Assembly: GCF_014203735.1 (NCBI RefSeq)
Contig: NZ_JACHJQ010000010.1
Coordinates: forward strand, 186,001 to 250,000
From: Actinophytocola algeriensis
GTDB taxonomy: Bacteria; Actinomycetota; Actinomycetes; Mycobacteriales; Pseudonocardiaceae
Length of the DNA: 64,000 bases
Reading direction: 5' to 3'
In this document: one piece after another, positions 35,801-44,173 of the stretch
How the letters are laid out: each line of letters starts with the position of its first letter
Numbering within the stretch: the stretch's first letter is position 1
Notes under the pieces: generated by a model
Seen by the model: only the letters and a program-made list of their open reading frames with translations
Told to the model about the DNA's origin: nothing
The model's database searches: none
Program-made: the position numbers and the translations under genes

Positions 35801-36587
35801 TGCCGTGCCCGTGCCCGTCCTCGACCCCGCCTGTCCCGGTGAAGTCCTTGCTGACCACGGTCTTGCCCGCCAGGTCCGGGTGGTCGGTGTCGATCCCGGT
35901 GTCCAGCACCGCGACCCGCACCCCGGCCCCGGTCAGTCCGCGTTCCCACGCGGTCGGCGCGCCGACCTGCGGCACGCTCTGGTCCAGGGTGGCCCGGACC
36001 CGCTTGTTCAGCCAGACCTTGCGCACTCCGGTGGCACTGCGGGCGGTGGGCCGCGTCAGTGCGCCGTAGAGGTTTTGCGCACTGTCCTTGTCCTGGTCCA
36101 GCGCGGTCAGGTTGAACTCGGGCAGCGCCCGGCGGACCGTCGCACCGGCCGGCACCGCGGCCCTGGCGCGCGCTCCGGCGTCGGCGTACTCGACCAGCAG
36201 CGGCACCGCCGCGGTGTGGGCGTCGTCGTAGCGCTGCCGGATCAACCCGGTGACGTTGAACAGTTCGCGGTCCAGCACGCCGGCGCCGACCAGCAGTGCG
36301 GCGTCGCCGGGAACGACGTACCGGTCGCCGTCGTGCCAGTAGTCCTGGAACGGCACCGAGTGGGCGCGCGGCGCGGGTTCGATCCGCAGCGGTGCCGCCG
36401 GGTCACTCCCCCACAGCTGCACCCGGTCGCCGCTGACCAGCGTGACCGAAACCGGTTCGCCCCGGTCGTCCGCGGCCATCGGTTGAGCCACCGCCCCCGG
36501 CCCCGTGCTCGCGACCACACTCGCGGCCAGCGCGGCCGCCAATACGGCCACCGCCCCGCCGCGCCACCATCTCCGTCGGCCCACCAC
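32886..36587 (-). CDS. large secreted S8 (subtilisin-like) serine protease
   Basis: 1233 aa. A signal peptide (MVGRRRWWRGGAVAVLAAAL with a further hydrophobic run) is followed by a propeptide region to about residue 200. The subtilase domain has Asp229 (VAVLDTGIDTDHPDL), His261 (GHGHGTHIASI), the oxyanion Asn (FVIAAGN) and Ser438 (DGTSMATPHVAGAAAILAQQ). The remaining roughly 750 residues are beta-rich, Ig/PA-like extensions typical of large actinomycete subtilases. The start is GTGGTG with GGAGGAG just upstream. It diverges from the S15 peptidase gene across 124 bp, and a hairpin terminator follows. Both neighbours are secreted hydrolases. Confidence 0.92.
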   Translation of the reverse strand: MVGRRRWWRGGAVAVLAAALAASVVASTGPGAVAQPMAADDRGEPVSVTLVSGDRVQLWGSDPAAPLRIEPAPRAHSVPFQDYWHDGDRYVVPGDAALLVGAGVLDRELFNVTGLIRQRYDDAHTAAVPLLVEYADAGARARAAVPAGATVRRALPEFNLTALDQDKDSAQNLYGALTRPTARSATGVRKVWLNKRVRATLDQSVPQVGAPTAWERGLTGAGVRVAVLDTGIDTDHPDLAGKTVVSKDFTGTGGVEDGHGHGTHIASIVTGTGAASGGKYRGVAPGVSLAVGKVLDDSGWGTDDGVLAGMRWAAAESGAKVVNMSLGSDPTDGQDPMSLAVNALSREYGTLFVIAAGNYGADRTVGSPAAADDALTVGSVSKQDEPSDFSSRGPRRGDGAAKPEISAPGGSIVAARPAGVPPLGEPVGDGYQRLDGTSMATPHVAGAAAILAQQHPDWTAPMLKSALVSSAHDVSAGVFEVGAGRLDVAGATATPVVATAAVSAYLPWPNAGTVERRTVTWTNTGGAPVTLALSAELVDEKGAAAPAGLVALTQDSVTVPAGGSAPVEVVVTGQEGRTGTYSGVLVASAGDVRTRTAISVYQQEQRFSFTPTLLDRTGAEPVDEFSSSAFVIDLESGDINSAASGQTITLPRGRYAVHAAVTTSAPGQESSYTTISHPELNLDRDVTQVFDARIGQPVIAEPDNPEARGGTHAMYAMSQVAECDCRFAFVTDADARFQPLYAATLPGTASDAYALGVARRATEPGLEMVADDGQEFDVNLQALFSLPPAEETTLTAVYGGSGTPEDLAGIDATGKLVVVEFDPYVGREEWLRRGVNIAKAGGKLAMFRFIDEGATPLPPGDPIEGEPVPTFYGDGSGTVDRLTDLVKEGETTVEYASRETTDLRYELIHGVERQVTAPVVYRPRTADLATMRAAYHDNAPNSAGFVAFGKLFGRYVGTGWFARTAGGRERVEYFTPTEWELSATTGPYVADETVTLEANRPPARIAWNKAVVGPSLRGTTKNFVPEDPHPWSWRNDGRINVKLPMYGDAAGRPRMVDTFSDASGSVTVYRDDVALGTVPVTDFSEYPVPDADSSYRVVADARQHNATWTLSTVVTAEWSFRSSAAGEGKALPMLTTRFDPAVDVRNQAPGNRRFSFPAYVERQDGPAKITSLKVDVSYDDGKTWRPADVRRDGRRWAVSVRHPANGHVSLRSTASDSDGNRLTQTVLRAYQLG

Positions 36588-36711
36588 TTCTCCTCCAGGT
36601 CGGGAAATCCCTTACCTTCGTGAAGACTCCGCGGCGCCGATCCACGTTGCCCCCAGGTGGCAACTGGCATCACCGGTTGGTCCTGCCACGCCGTACTCAC
36701 CGTGACCTAAC
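36588..36711. promoter_or_regulatory. divergent promoter region of two secreted peptidases
   Basis: 124 bp between the S8 and S15 genes. It contains GTTGCC (36646-36651) and GGCAAC (36659-36664), a 7-bp-spaced inverted repeat in the middle, which could bind a regulator acting on both genes. No clear -35/-10 assigned. Confidence 0.35.
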
Positions 36712-38610
36712 GTGCCTGACATGGTGCGACGAGGCGGAATCATCGCCGGACTGGTCGTGGTGCTGTCCGGGCTGGTGGCGGTGCCCGCGTCGGCGGCCAC
36801 CCCCGCCTTCGTCGTCGCGAACGGGGTGACACAGCCGATCCACGCGTTCGCCGACGCGGTGCGGGAGACCGTGTGGGTGGACATCGGGCTGGACCTGGAC
36901 GGCGACGGGGTCGGCGACCGGGTGGCCACCGACCTCATCCGGCCAGCCACCACCGAGCCGGTGCCGGTGATCATCGACGCCAGCCCGTACTACACGACGT
37001 CCGGGCGCGGCAACGAAAGCGAGCGCAAGTCCTACGACTCCGCCGGTCTGCCGCTCAAGTTCCCGCTGTTCTACGACAACTACTTCGTGCCGCGCGGCTA
37101 CGCGGTCGCGCTGGTCGACTTCAGCGGGTCGTCCCGGTCCACCGGCTGCATGGACACCGGCGGGCGGTCCGAAGTGGCCTCCGGCAAGGCGGTGGTGGAC
37201 TGGCTGAACGGCAGGGCGACCGGCTACTCGGCGGCGTCGGGCGGCTCGCCGGTGACCGCGAGCTGGTCCACCGGCGCGGCCGCGATGATCGGCAAGTCGT
37301 GGGACGGCAGCATCACGCAGGGCGTGGCGGCCACCGGGGTGGACGGGCTGCGCCCGATCGCCGCGATCAGCTCCTGGTACGACTGGTTCCGGTCCGACGG
37401 CGTGTCGTTCCGGAGTTTCGGCACGCCCACCAGCCTGGCGTCGGGCTTCGAGAACGCCAACGCACGGTCGCGGTGCGCAGCCGTGCGGTCGGAGATGACC
37501 GCGGGCGCCCCTGGCAACGGCGACTACACCGCGATGTGGCAGCAGCGGGACTACGTGCGGAACGCCGCGAACGTGCGGGCCGCGGTGTTCTCCGTCAACG
37601 GGCGGGCCGACCTGAACGTCAAGGCGGTGAACTGGGGCCAGTGGCTGGACGCGGTGCCGGCCTCGGTGCCGCGCAAGCTGTGGCTGTCGCAGACCGGGCA
37701 CATCGACCCGTTCGACTTCCGGCGTGCCACCTGGGTCGCCACACTGCACCGCTGGTTCGACCGGTGGCTCCTGGACGTGCCGAACGGGATCGAGAACGAG
37801 CCGAAGGTGTCGGTCGAGCGTGCGGTGGACCAGTGGAGCGACACCGCCGACTGGCCGCCGGCCGGTACGCGGTCGCGGACGCTGTACCCGGTGGCTGGTT
37901 CTGTCGCCGGGGTGGGCACGCTGCGGACCACGCCCGGTACGTCGACCTCGTCGTTCACCGACAACGGGTCCGGCACCCCGTCGCGTTACATCGCCTCGCC
38001 CGGCGCGACGTCGGCCCGGCGGGTCGTCTACAGCACCGGCACGCTGGCGACGGATCTGCGGGTGGCCGGGGTTTCCCGTGTCACGGTCGCCGCCACCCCG
38101 TCGACGTCGACCGCGCACCTGTCCGCCTACCTGGTGGACTACGGTCCGGCGACGGCCCGCGGCAGCTCCGGTGAGGGCATCCGGACGCTGGCCACCGAGT
38201 CGTGCTGGGGCGAGAACCGTCCCGGCGACGACGCCTGCTACCGCGACACGGTGGCCACGACGGCCGCCGTCGACGCCCAGGTCATCGCCCGCGGCTGGGC
38301 CGACCTCGCCAACTACGCCTCACTGAGCACGCCACGCACACTCACCCCTGGCACGAGGTACACCATGACCTTCCGACTGTCCACAACGGACTGGACAGTG
38401 CCCGCGGGGCACCGGCTGGCACTGGTGATCGCCGGGAACGACAGCAGCATGACCACGACCCCGGGTCAGCTTCCCCGCGTGACGATCGGGTTGGCGGAGA
38501 CGTCGGTGCGGATCCCGCTGCTGGGCACCGTGCCGGCCGCGCGGTCGGGCCCGGCCCCCGAGGTCGTCCGGATCCAGCCGGACCCCGTGCCGGGCCGCCT
38601 GGACGGCTGA
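36712..38610 (+). CDS. secreted Xaa-Pro dipeptidyl-peptidase (S15/CocE-NonD family)
   Basis: 632 aa. The signal peptide ends near VPASAATPAF. The alpha/beta-hydrolase domain has the nucleophile in AAAMIGKSWDGSITQG (Ser196), the Asp in NGRADLNVKA and the His in LSQTGHIDPFDF. The C-terminal jelly-roll (from about residue 410) is the XPD_C domain, SRYIASPGATSARRVVYSTG onward. Members release X-Pro dipeptides, and S15/CocE relatives act as esterases, so dipeptidyl peptidase is likely but not certain. GTG 36712 is used, and ATG 36721 also fits. Probably acts with the divergent S8 protease on extracellular protein. Confidence 0.88.
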   Translation: MPDMVRRGGIIAGLVVVLSGLVAVPASAATPAFVVANGVTQPIHAFADAVRETVWVDIGLDLDGDGVGDRVATDLIRPATTEPVPVIIDASPYYTTSGRGNESERKSYDSAGLPLKFPLFYDNYFVPRGYAVALVDFSGSSRSTGCMDTGGRSEVASGKAVVDWLNGRATGYSAASGGSPVTASWSTGAAAMIGKSWDGSITQGVAATGVDGLRPIAAISSWYDWFRSDGVSFRSFGTPTSLASGFENANARSRCAAVRSEMTAGAPGNGDYTAMWQQRDYVRNAANVRAAVFSVNGRADLNVKAVNWGQWLDAVPASVPRKLWLSQTGHIDPFDFRRATWVATLHRWFDRWLLDVPNGIENEPKVSVERAVDQWSDTADWPPAGTRSRTLYPVAGSVAGVGTLRTTPGTSTSSFTDNGSGTPSRYIASPGATSARRVVYSTGTLATDLRVAGVSRVTVAATPSTSTAHLSAYLVDYGPATARGSSGEGIRTLATESCWGENRPGDDACYRDTVATTAAVDAQVIARGWADLANYASLSTPRTLTPGTRYTMTFRLSTTDWTVPAGHRLALVIAGNDSSMTTTPGQLPRVTIGLAETSVRIPLLGTVPAARSGPAPEVVRIQPDPVPGRLDG

Positions 38611-38746
38611 CCGGCATCCCCGGTTCGCGGTGTCGGCTCCCGACTCGTCGAGAACCGCACGACGCGATGTGCGGAGCGCTCCTCGGCGGCACCGCGACCG
38701 AGGAGAATGTACGGGTTTTGTACGGGCCTGTCCGACGGTGTGCGGT

Positions 38747-39583
38747 ATGACAGATCGTCTGGCTCGTCGCGGGTTCCTCACCGTGGTCCCGGCCGCCGCG
38801 GCCGCCGTCGTGCTGGTGCCTCGGGTGGCGGCCGCCAGTGCCGGCACCGCGGACATGGAACTGGTGGTCCTGGCCGCCCAGTGTGATCCGGTGAAGACCG
38901 GCACCGGGCTCACGCCGGGCGCCGGGCCGAGTGTGCTGCTGGTCGAGCAGGCGCTGGTGGACGAGGGGCTGCTCGCCGCGCAGTACGTGGACGGGCACTT
39001 CGGCACCGTGACCCGCACCGCGTACGGGCGGTGGCAGGAGTCGCTGGGCTACGAGGGCGCGGCGGCGAACGGCTTCCCGGGGCGGGCGTCGCTCACGGCG
39101 CTCGCGCAGGGCCGGTTCACGCTCACCCGCACGCTCACGCCCGGTTCCCGCACGACGTTCCAGGGCTTCCCGTTCAACACGCGCACGGTCGCGATGCTGC
39201 GGGAGGCGCAGCGGCTGGCCGGGGTGTCGCTGGTGGTCGAGCAGGGCTCGTACTCGCCGGGCAACGACCCCACCTCGGCAGGCACGCACGACGGCGGCGG
39301 CGCGGTCGACCTCGACGCCGAGGCGCTGACCGCGGCGCAGCGGACCGCGGTGGTGACCGCGTTGCGGCGGGTCGGGTTCGCCGCGTGGCTGCGCAGGCCC
39401 GATCAGGGCGACTGGCCGCTGCACATCCACGGCATAGCCGTGAACGACACCGACCTGTCCACTCCCGCGCAGAAACAGGTCGGCCAGTACTACCTGGGGC
39501 GCAACGGACTGGCGAACAACGGCCAGGACGACGGGCCACAGGTGACCAAGGTGACGTGGGAGCAGTACCTCCGCGCCGCCTGA
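38747..39583 (+). CDS. exported peptidoglycan-binding/M15-like peptidase
   Basis: 278 aa. A Tat-type signal (MTDRLARRGFLTVVPAAAAA) is followed by a peptidoglycan-binding-like part (VDGHFGTVTRTAYGRWQESLGY) and a C-terminal domain with VEQGSYSPGNDPTSAGTHDG, GGAVDLDAEAL and WPLHIHGIAVN. These His/Asp/His positions fit the zinc ligands of D,D-carboxypeptidase-like M15/hedgehog-type domains, though this subgroup is normally annotated only as peptidoglycan-binding protein. No Shine-Dalgarno sequence precedes ATG 38747. A wall-hydrolase role is likely. Confidence 0.7.
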   Translation: MTDRLARRGFLTVVPAAAAAVVLVPRVAAASAGTADMELVVLAAQCDPVKTGTGLTPGAGPSVLLVEQALVDEGLLAAQYVDGHFGTVTRTAYGRWQESLGYEGAAANGFPGRASLTALAQGRFTLTRTLTPGSRTTFQGFPFNTRTVAMLREAQRLAGVSLVVEQGSYSPGNDPTSAGTHDGGGAVDLDAEALTAAQRTAVVTALRRVGFAAWLRRPDQGDWPLHIHGIAVNDTDLSTPAQKQVGQYYLGRNGLANNGQDDGPQVTKVTWEQYLRAA

Positions 39584-39617
39584 TCGCTCGGAAACCCCTG
39601 CACCAGTGAGGAATCGC

Positions 39618-40487
39618 ATGCCCAGACTGAGAACATGGACGCGGACATTGGTGGCCACCGCGGTGGCGGCGCTCGCCGCCGCGGGTGTCACCGCGCTCAC
39701 GGCGACCCCGGCGAGCGCCGCGGCACGGGACGGCGTCTGCGAGAGCGGCGAGTTCTGCTACTACTACAACAGCGACCACGCGGGGTCGATCTCCGACTTC
39801 ACCGGGTCCGTAGCCGACTACGGCACCACCCAGCCCACCTGTTACGACTTCAAGGGTGCGGGCGCCGGTCAGGGCCAGTGCATCAAGAACAACGCCGCGT
39901 CGGTGTGGAACCGCACCGGCGGCACGGTCCGGGTGTACTACAACTCCGGCTACGGCGGCTACTACCAGAACTTCGGCTCCGGCGCGAAGAGCAACCTGAA
40001 CTCGACGCTGAAGAACAACAACGCCTCCCACCAGTTCAACCCGGGCACGACCGGCCGCTTCTGGCTGCCGTTCCCCTGCGGTGAGACCTGGGAGGCGAGC
40101 ACCCGCAGCGGCCACAGCCCGGCCAACGCCGTCGACTTCAACCACTACCCCGAGGACAACGGCTGGAAGGTCTACTCCTCCGCGCCCGGCAGGGTGTCGA
40201 GGGTCGCGAACCTGGGCGACACGTCCTACGGCCGCTACATCGTGATCGACCACGCGGGCGGCTGGCAGACCCTCTACGCGCACCTCAGCTCGCAGGACGT
40301 GTCGGTCGGCCAGTCCGTGACGGAGAAGACGATGATCGGCCGCGTCGGCAACACCGGCGGCTCCACCGGCCCGCACCTGCACTACGAGCAGAAGCTCAGC
40401 GGCTCCGCGCAACGGGTGACGTTCCGGGACGGCAACCCCGTCTACTGGGGCTCGCGCAACCTCGCGCGCAGCACCAACTGCCCCTGA
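39618..40487 (+). CDS. secreted M23 endopeptidase with N-terminal I36 (inhibitor-like) domain
   Basis: 289 aa. The signal peptide is MPRLRTWTRTLVATAVAALA, cleaved near TPASAAARDG. Residues 35-135 are a peptidase-inhibitor I36/crystallin-like domain (GVCESGEFCYYYNSDHAGSI, CIKNNAASVWN, YYNSGYGGYYQNF). The M23 domain has GHSPANAVDFNH, DHAGGWQTLYAHL and GSTGPHLHYEQ, carrying the H-x-H zinc site. GTGAGGA precedes ATG 39618 by 5 nt. Such enzymes cut peptidoglycan cross-links. Pairing with an I36 domain may keep the peptidase latent or protect it (inference). A strong terminator follows. Confidence 0.9.
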   Translation: MPRLRTWTRTLVATAVAALAAAGVTALTATPASAAARDGVCESGEFCYYYNSDHAGSISDFTGSVADYGTTQPTCYDFKGAGAGQGQCIKNNAASVWNRTGGTVRVYYNSGYGGYYQNFGSGAKSNLNSTLKNNNASHQFNPGTTGRFWLPFPCGETWEASTRSGHSPANAVDFNHYPEDNGWKVYSSAPGRVSRVANLGDTSYGRYIVIDHAGGWQTLYAHLSSQDVSVGQSVTEKTMIGRVGNTGGSTGPHLHYEQKLSGSAQRVTFRDGNPVYWGSRNLARSTNCP

Positions 40488-40497
40488 CCGGGTGAGC

Positions 40498-40544
40498 CAC
40501 GCGTCGGTGCCCTGGCCGCGGTTCGGCCAGGGCACCGGCGCGTG
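40498..40544. terminator. bidirectional hairpin terminator
   Basis: CGGTGCCCTGGCCG pairs with CGGCCAGGGCACCG around the loop CGGTT, and the stem extends outward with one mismatch to about 20 bp. It lies between the convergent M23 (ends 40487) and HPF-like (ends 40551) genes and can serve both. Confidence 0.85.
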
Positions 40545-40550
40545 GTCAGG

Positions 40551-40934
40551 TCATGCCGGGGTCTCGGGATCGCCGGGTGTCTCGGGTGCGTCCGGTGCCG
40601 GCATGTGCCGGATGCTGTCGCTCCCCTTGTGGTCGTGCGCGCGGGAGTACCTGGTGTCCAGCACCCGCTCCAGCTTCTGCGCCGCGCCGGTGTACGCCTC
40701 GTCCACCGTGGTCGCGTGGTGGGTGACCGCGACCGGCTGCTTGCCGGCTGGCCGGGCCTCGATCACACAGCGCTTGTCCTCCGGCCTGCCCGCGCCGTCC
40801 TCGCTGAGGTGCACCTCCACCCGGGTCAACCACCCGTCGAACCGGGCCAGGACGGTCGCCAGTTCGGCGCTCACATGGGTGGCCAGCCGTTCGCCACCGT
40901 GGATGTTGTGGTCGGTGTTGACCTGGATCTGCAC
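40551..40934 (-). CDS. HPF/RaiA-family ribosome-associated protein
   Basis: 127 aa. GTG 40934 gives VQIQVNTDHNIHGGERLATH, matching the usual MQIQVNTD start of this family, with GGGAGG 6 nt upstream. The fold pattern continues with RFDGWLTRVEVHLSEDGAGR, DKRCVIEARPAGKQPVAVTH and EAYTGAAQKLERVLDTRYSR. These proteins bind 30S or dimerise 70S ribosomes in stationary phase. The long C-terminal ribosome-dimerising domain is absent, so it is a short form. Reading frames starting further upstream add nothing conserved. Confidence 0.8.
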   Translation of the reverse strand: MQIQVNTDHNIHGGERLATHVSAELATVLARFDGWLTRVEVHLSEDGAGRPEDKRCVIEARPAGKQPVAVTHHATTVDEAYTGAAQKLERVLDTRYSRAHDHKGSDSIRHMPAPDAPETPGDPETPA

Positions 40935-41026
40935 GAGCACCCTCCCGGGGAAACCGGACATGATCATCTTCGTTACCACCGAAGCTACCCGCCCAAACCC
41001 GGTCCGGACATCACTTCGGTGGTTTG

Positions 41027-41929
41027 TCAGCGGCCTGCCAGTGCGCGTACCAGCCTGGACCAGGCGTCGCGGTCGTCCCTGATGGTCCGGCTGATCTCCA
41101 CGTGTGCGAACGGGGTGCCCTGCCTCGCCGCGTCGCGGCCCTGTTCGTTGGTCCTGCCCTCCAGGCGCCCGCAGTCGCGCTGCCAGGACCGGCACACGCG
41201 GAAACCGGCGTCGAGCCGGGTCGCGATCCGGCGCACGAAGTCGCCGTCGTCGCCTGCTCCCGGGGAGATCACGACGTCGGTGTCCGGGAGGTTGTCGTCG
41301 TGGAAGCCGTGCAGCTGGATCTGCGGCAGGTCTCGCCCGGCGAGGTCCCTGGCCACCGCGTGGAACATCGAGTCGGTGCGGTGGGCCACGTCGCCCGCCT
41401 CGTCGTCGGCCCGGCGGTGGGTGCCCGCCACCAACAGGATCGACCCCGGGACCGCCCGGTACAGCGCCAGCCCGATCTCCTCGGTGTGCAGGTCGGAGTT
41501 GGGGTGCGGGACCTCGATCACCAGCTTGACCGGCGCCGACCGGTCGACCAGGTACCAGCCCCACCCGCGCTCGTCCGCCGGGTTGACCAGGAGGCCGAAC
41601 GGGCGGCCGGTCTTCTCGTCGGTGCCGGTGCTCGCCGTGAAGCCCAGGTCCTCGGCCGCCAGTGGCGGCTTCCCCGCCTCCAGCGCCCGCAGACCCGAGA
41701 GCAGCTGACGTCGTTCGTCGCGGCGCGGTGGGCGGTAGGGCGCGTCGTCGTCGAGGCCCTCGGCGAACCGGCGGACCTCCTCGGCGAGGTCGGTGGACGG
41801 GGCCGGGCGGTCGCCGTCCGGCCCGTCGGCGGTCGTGACCGCGACGAATGTGACCGCGACGAACGTGCCCGCGACGAGCACCGCCCCGATGGCGAGCCAC
41901 AGGACCGGTCGGCGGCGGAGTCCCCTCAT
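41027..41929 (-). CDS. membrane-anchored putative amidohydrolase next to the PGA genes
   Basis: 300 aa. An N-terminal anchor helix (VLWLAIGAVLVAGTFVAVTF) is followed by an extracytoplasmic domain. VIEVPHPNSDLHTEEIGLAL, then LLVAGTHRRAD and LPQIQLHGFHDD, have the spacing of His/Glu/His metal ligands, reminiscent of poly-gamma-glutamate hydrolase or N-formylglutamate amidohydrolase folds. Family membership is an inference from these residues and from its place, divergent (57 bp) from the operon that carries pgsB and pgsC. If right, it would trim or release the polymer outside the cell. Confidence 0.45.
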   Translation of the reverse strand: MRGLRRRPVLWLAIGAVLVAGTFVAVTFVAVTTADGPDGDRPAPSTDLAEEVRRFAEGLDDDAPYRPPRRDERRQLLSGLRALEAGKPPLAAEDLGFTASTGTDEKTGRPFGLLVNPADERGWGWYLVDRSAPVKLVIEVPHPNSDLHTEEIGLALYRAVPGSILLVAGTHRRADDEAGDVAHRTDSMFHAVARDLAGRDLPQIQLHGFHDDNLPDTDVVISPGAGDDGDFVRRIATRLDAGFRVCRSWQRDCGRLEGRTNEQGRDAARQGTPFAHVEISRTIRDDRDAWSRLVRALAGR

Positions 41930-41986
41930 CGGCGCGGAGTGTAGACGGACCAGAACGCTTCCGGGCTGGCGTACGTGTAGATCACC

Positions 41987-44173
41987 ATGGGAGTCCGCAC
42001 CAGGCGACCGCGTCGCCCCCAGCCGGGGCACACGTTGACCGACCAGCTACCGGAAAGCGGCTTCCCCTCCGGGATCGGCACCCCCGCCACGACCGTGCTC
42101 GTCCTGTTGCTGCTGCACGCGGGGCTGTGCGCGGTGCTGCTCGGCGGCCGTGAGTCCGGCACCGTGCCCGCCGCCATCGCCGAGTCACAGGCGCAGCTCG
42201 TGCGGGGTGCCGGTGCCGCGGTCGGCGCCGCCGCCAGCCAGGGCATCGCCGACCTCCGCGCCGCGACGGCCGTGCCGGCGGCGACGCCGGAGGACCTGGT
42301 GGCGCGGCTGCTGCAGAACGGGAAGTGGCGCGGCGCGGCGGTGCTGGACGCCGGTTCCCGGGCCCTCGTCGCGTCGCGCGGTGAGCCGGTCGCCGTCCAG
42401 TCGCTCCCCCGGTCGGTGACCGGCACGACCGTCACCCCGGTCGTCGGCGCCGACGGCGCGTTGCGGGTGGTCGTGGCCCAGGCGCTGCCCGGCGCCAGGC
42501 TGCTCGTCGCCGCGCGCGGCAGCAGGCTCCCCGACGCCGCACTCGGCGGCGACCTGCGGGAGACGCTGCTGCTCACCGCGAGCACCGGTCAGGTGATCGA
42601 CTCCCGCGGCGCACCGCTGGACCCCGACGTCGGCAGGCTGGTCGAACTGGCCAGTGCCGCCGCCGCTGCCGGTGAGAAGGGCAACCTCACCGGCAGCACG
42701 GTCGCCGGGCGGCAGCCGACCGTCGTGTACACCCCCGTGTCGTCCGCCCAGGTGGACGGGGTGCTCGGCCTGGCCGTGGTGTCGGTGGTGCGCGCCCCGG
42801 TCACCGACTCGGGGCCGGGCGGGAACGGCGTCATCCCGGCCGTCGCGCTCGCTGCCGTGGCGCTGTCCGGGTTCCTGGTCGTGCGGCGGGTGCTGGTCGG
42901 CCCGGTCCGGCGGTTGCGGGCCGACGCGCTCGCGATCGCGGGCGGGCGGCTCATGACGACCCGCATCAGGCGGTCGAGGACCCGGGAGGTGGACCGGATC
43001 GCCGCCGCGTTCGAGCACTGCCGCGCGGAGCTGGGTGGCGGCACTCCGGAACGGCCGGGCAGCCGTCGGCGCAGGGGCCCGGCCACCTGGTTCGCCATCG
43101 GCCTCACCTCCGCCGCGGTGCTCGGCTGGTCGGCCACCGTGCTGGTGACCGCGGGCAGCCGGGACGTCGTCGTGCCCGACGCGGTGGTGAGCAGTGCGGG
43201 CAACCAGACGACGGCGGCGACCGACGCGCTGCGGCGCAGCCTCAACGACGGGCTCGCCGACCTGACGTCGTTCGCCGCGCTCACCGGCGGCGACGTCCGG
43301 TCCGGTCTCGACGAGCTGATCGCCGGACAGTCCCGGTACCGCAGCGTGTACGTGGCGGACCGGTCCGGCGGCGCGGGCTCGGTGGTGGGCCGCCCACCGC
43401 TGCGCACCGCGGAGCCGTTGCCCGCCGAACCCGGTCTTCTCCTGCGGCAGGGCACCGCTCCCGTGCCCGTGCTGTTCGCCCACGCACCGTTGCCGGACGG
43501 CCAGGCACTGGTCGGCGAGTTCGACCTGGACCACATCGCCAGACTGCTCGGTCGCGCGCCGGGCTCGGTCCGGCTGGTCGACGACGACCTGCGCACGATC
43601 GCCGCCACCGACGGCTTCGTCGCCTTCGCCGAGCTCGGTGCGGAGCTGCGGGACAGCGCCACCGACGCCGGAAAGGACGGCCCGGTCGCCAGGACGCAGG
43701 AGGGCACGGACGGACAGGCCGTCGTCGTGGCCGCCCCGCTGCGCGGTGGGGCGAGCGGGCAGCTGGGGTGGACGGTCGTCGCGGAGCAGCCGGTCGTCGA
43801 CCTCGCGTTGCCCGGCAACGAACAGCGGCGCGACGCCATGGTGGCCGCGCTGGTCGCCGCCCTCCTCGCGGTGCTGCTGTTCGGCTGGCAGTACCTGCTG
43901 CTGCTCCGGCCACTGCGCCGGGTGGCCGAGGCGGCCGACGAGATCGTCGCGGGCCGCTACTCCTCGGTGACCTACCCCCAGCACCAGGACCAGATCGGCA
44001 CGATCGCCTCGTGCCTGGAGATCTGCAGGCAGGCGCTGACCGACGGGGTGCGCAGGCTCGGCGGCGCGCGCAGGCCGAGCGGCGCGGCGACCGACGCGAC
44101 CGAGCTGATCGCCGCGGTGCCCTCGGCACCGCGCACCAGACCGCGGCCGTCTCCCGCGCCCCGGGGCCGCTGA
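41987..44173 (+). CDS. tandem sensor-HAMP membrane protein without output domain
   Basis: 728 aa, an internal duplication. Each half has a TM helix (TTVLVLLLLHAGLCAVLLGG; GLTSAAVLGWSATVLVT), an extracellular cache-like region of 230-250 aa, a second TM helix (VIPAVALAAVALSGFLVV; MVAALVAALLAVLLFGWQYL) and a HAMP-like segment (VGPVRRLRADALAIAGGRL; RPLRRVAEAADEIVAGRY). There is no kinase, cyclase or methyl-accepting domain. The end overlaps the pgsB ATG by one base (TGATG), so it is made together with the polymer synthase. It may replace PgsA as membrane partner or sense polymer (inference). Confidence 0.7.
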   Translation: MGVRTRRPRRPQPGHTLTDQLPESGFPSGIGTPATTVLVLLLLHAGLCAVLLGGRESGTVPAAIAESQAQLVRGAGAAVGAAASQGIADLRAATAVPAATPEDLVARLLQNGKWRGAAVLDAGSRALVASRGEPVAVQSLPRSVTGTTVTPVVGADGALRVVVAQALPGARLLVAARGSRLPDAALGGDLRETLLLTASTGQVIDSRGAPLDPDVGRLVELASAAAAAGEKGNLTGSTVAGRQPTVVYTPVSSAQVDGVLGLAVVSVVRAPVTDSGPGGNGVIPAVALAAVALSGFLVVRRVLVGPVRRLRADALAIAGGRLMTTRIRRSRTREVDRIAAAFEHCRAELGGGTPERPGSRRRRGPATWFAIGLTSAAVLGWSATVLVTAGSRDVVVPDAVVSSAGNQTTAATDALRRSLNDGLADLTSFAALTGGDVRSGLDELIAGQSRYRSVYVADRSGGAGSVVGRPPLRTAEPLPAEPGLLLRQGTAPVPVLFAHAPLPDGQALVGEFDLDHIARLLGRAPGSVRLVDDDLRTIAATDGFVAFAELGAELRDSATDAGKDGPVARTQEGTDGQAVVVAAPLRGGASGQLGWTVVAEQPVVDLALPGNEQRRDAMVAALVAALLAVLLFGWQYLLLLRPLRRVAEAADEIVAGRYSSVTYPQHQDQIGTIASCLEICRQALTDGVRRLGGARRPSGAATDATELIAAVPSAPRTRPRPSPAPRGR

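Noticed and set aside
32850-36623. 1257-codon plus-strand open frame antisense to the S8 protease
   Set aside because: It mirrors the protease gene, is Arg/Val/Gly-rich with no domain, and arises from high-GC codon bias on the opposite strand.
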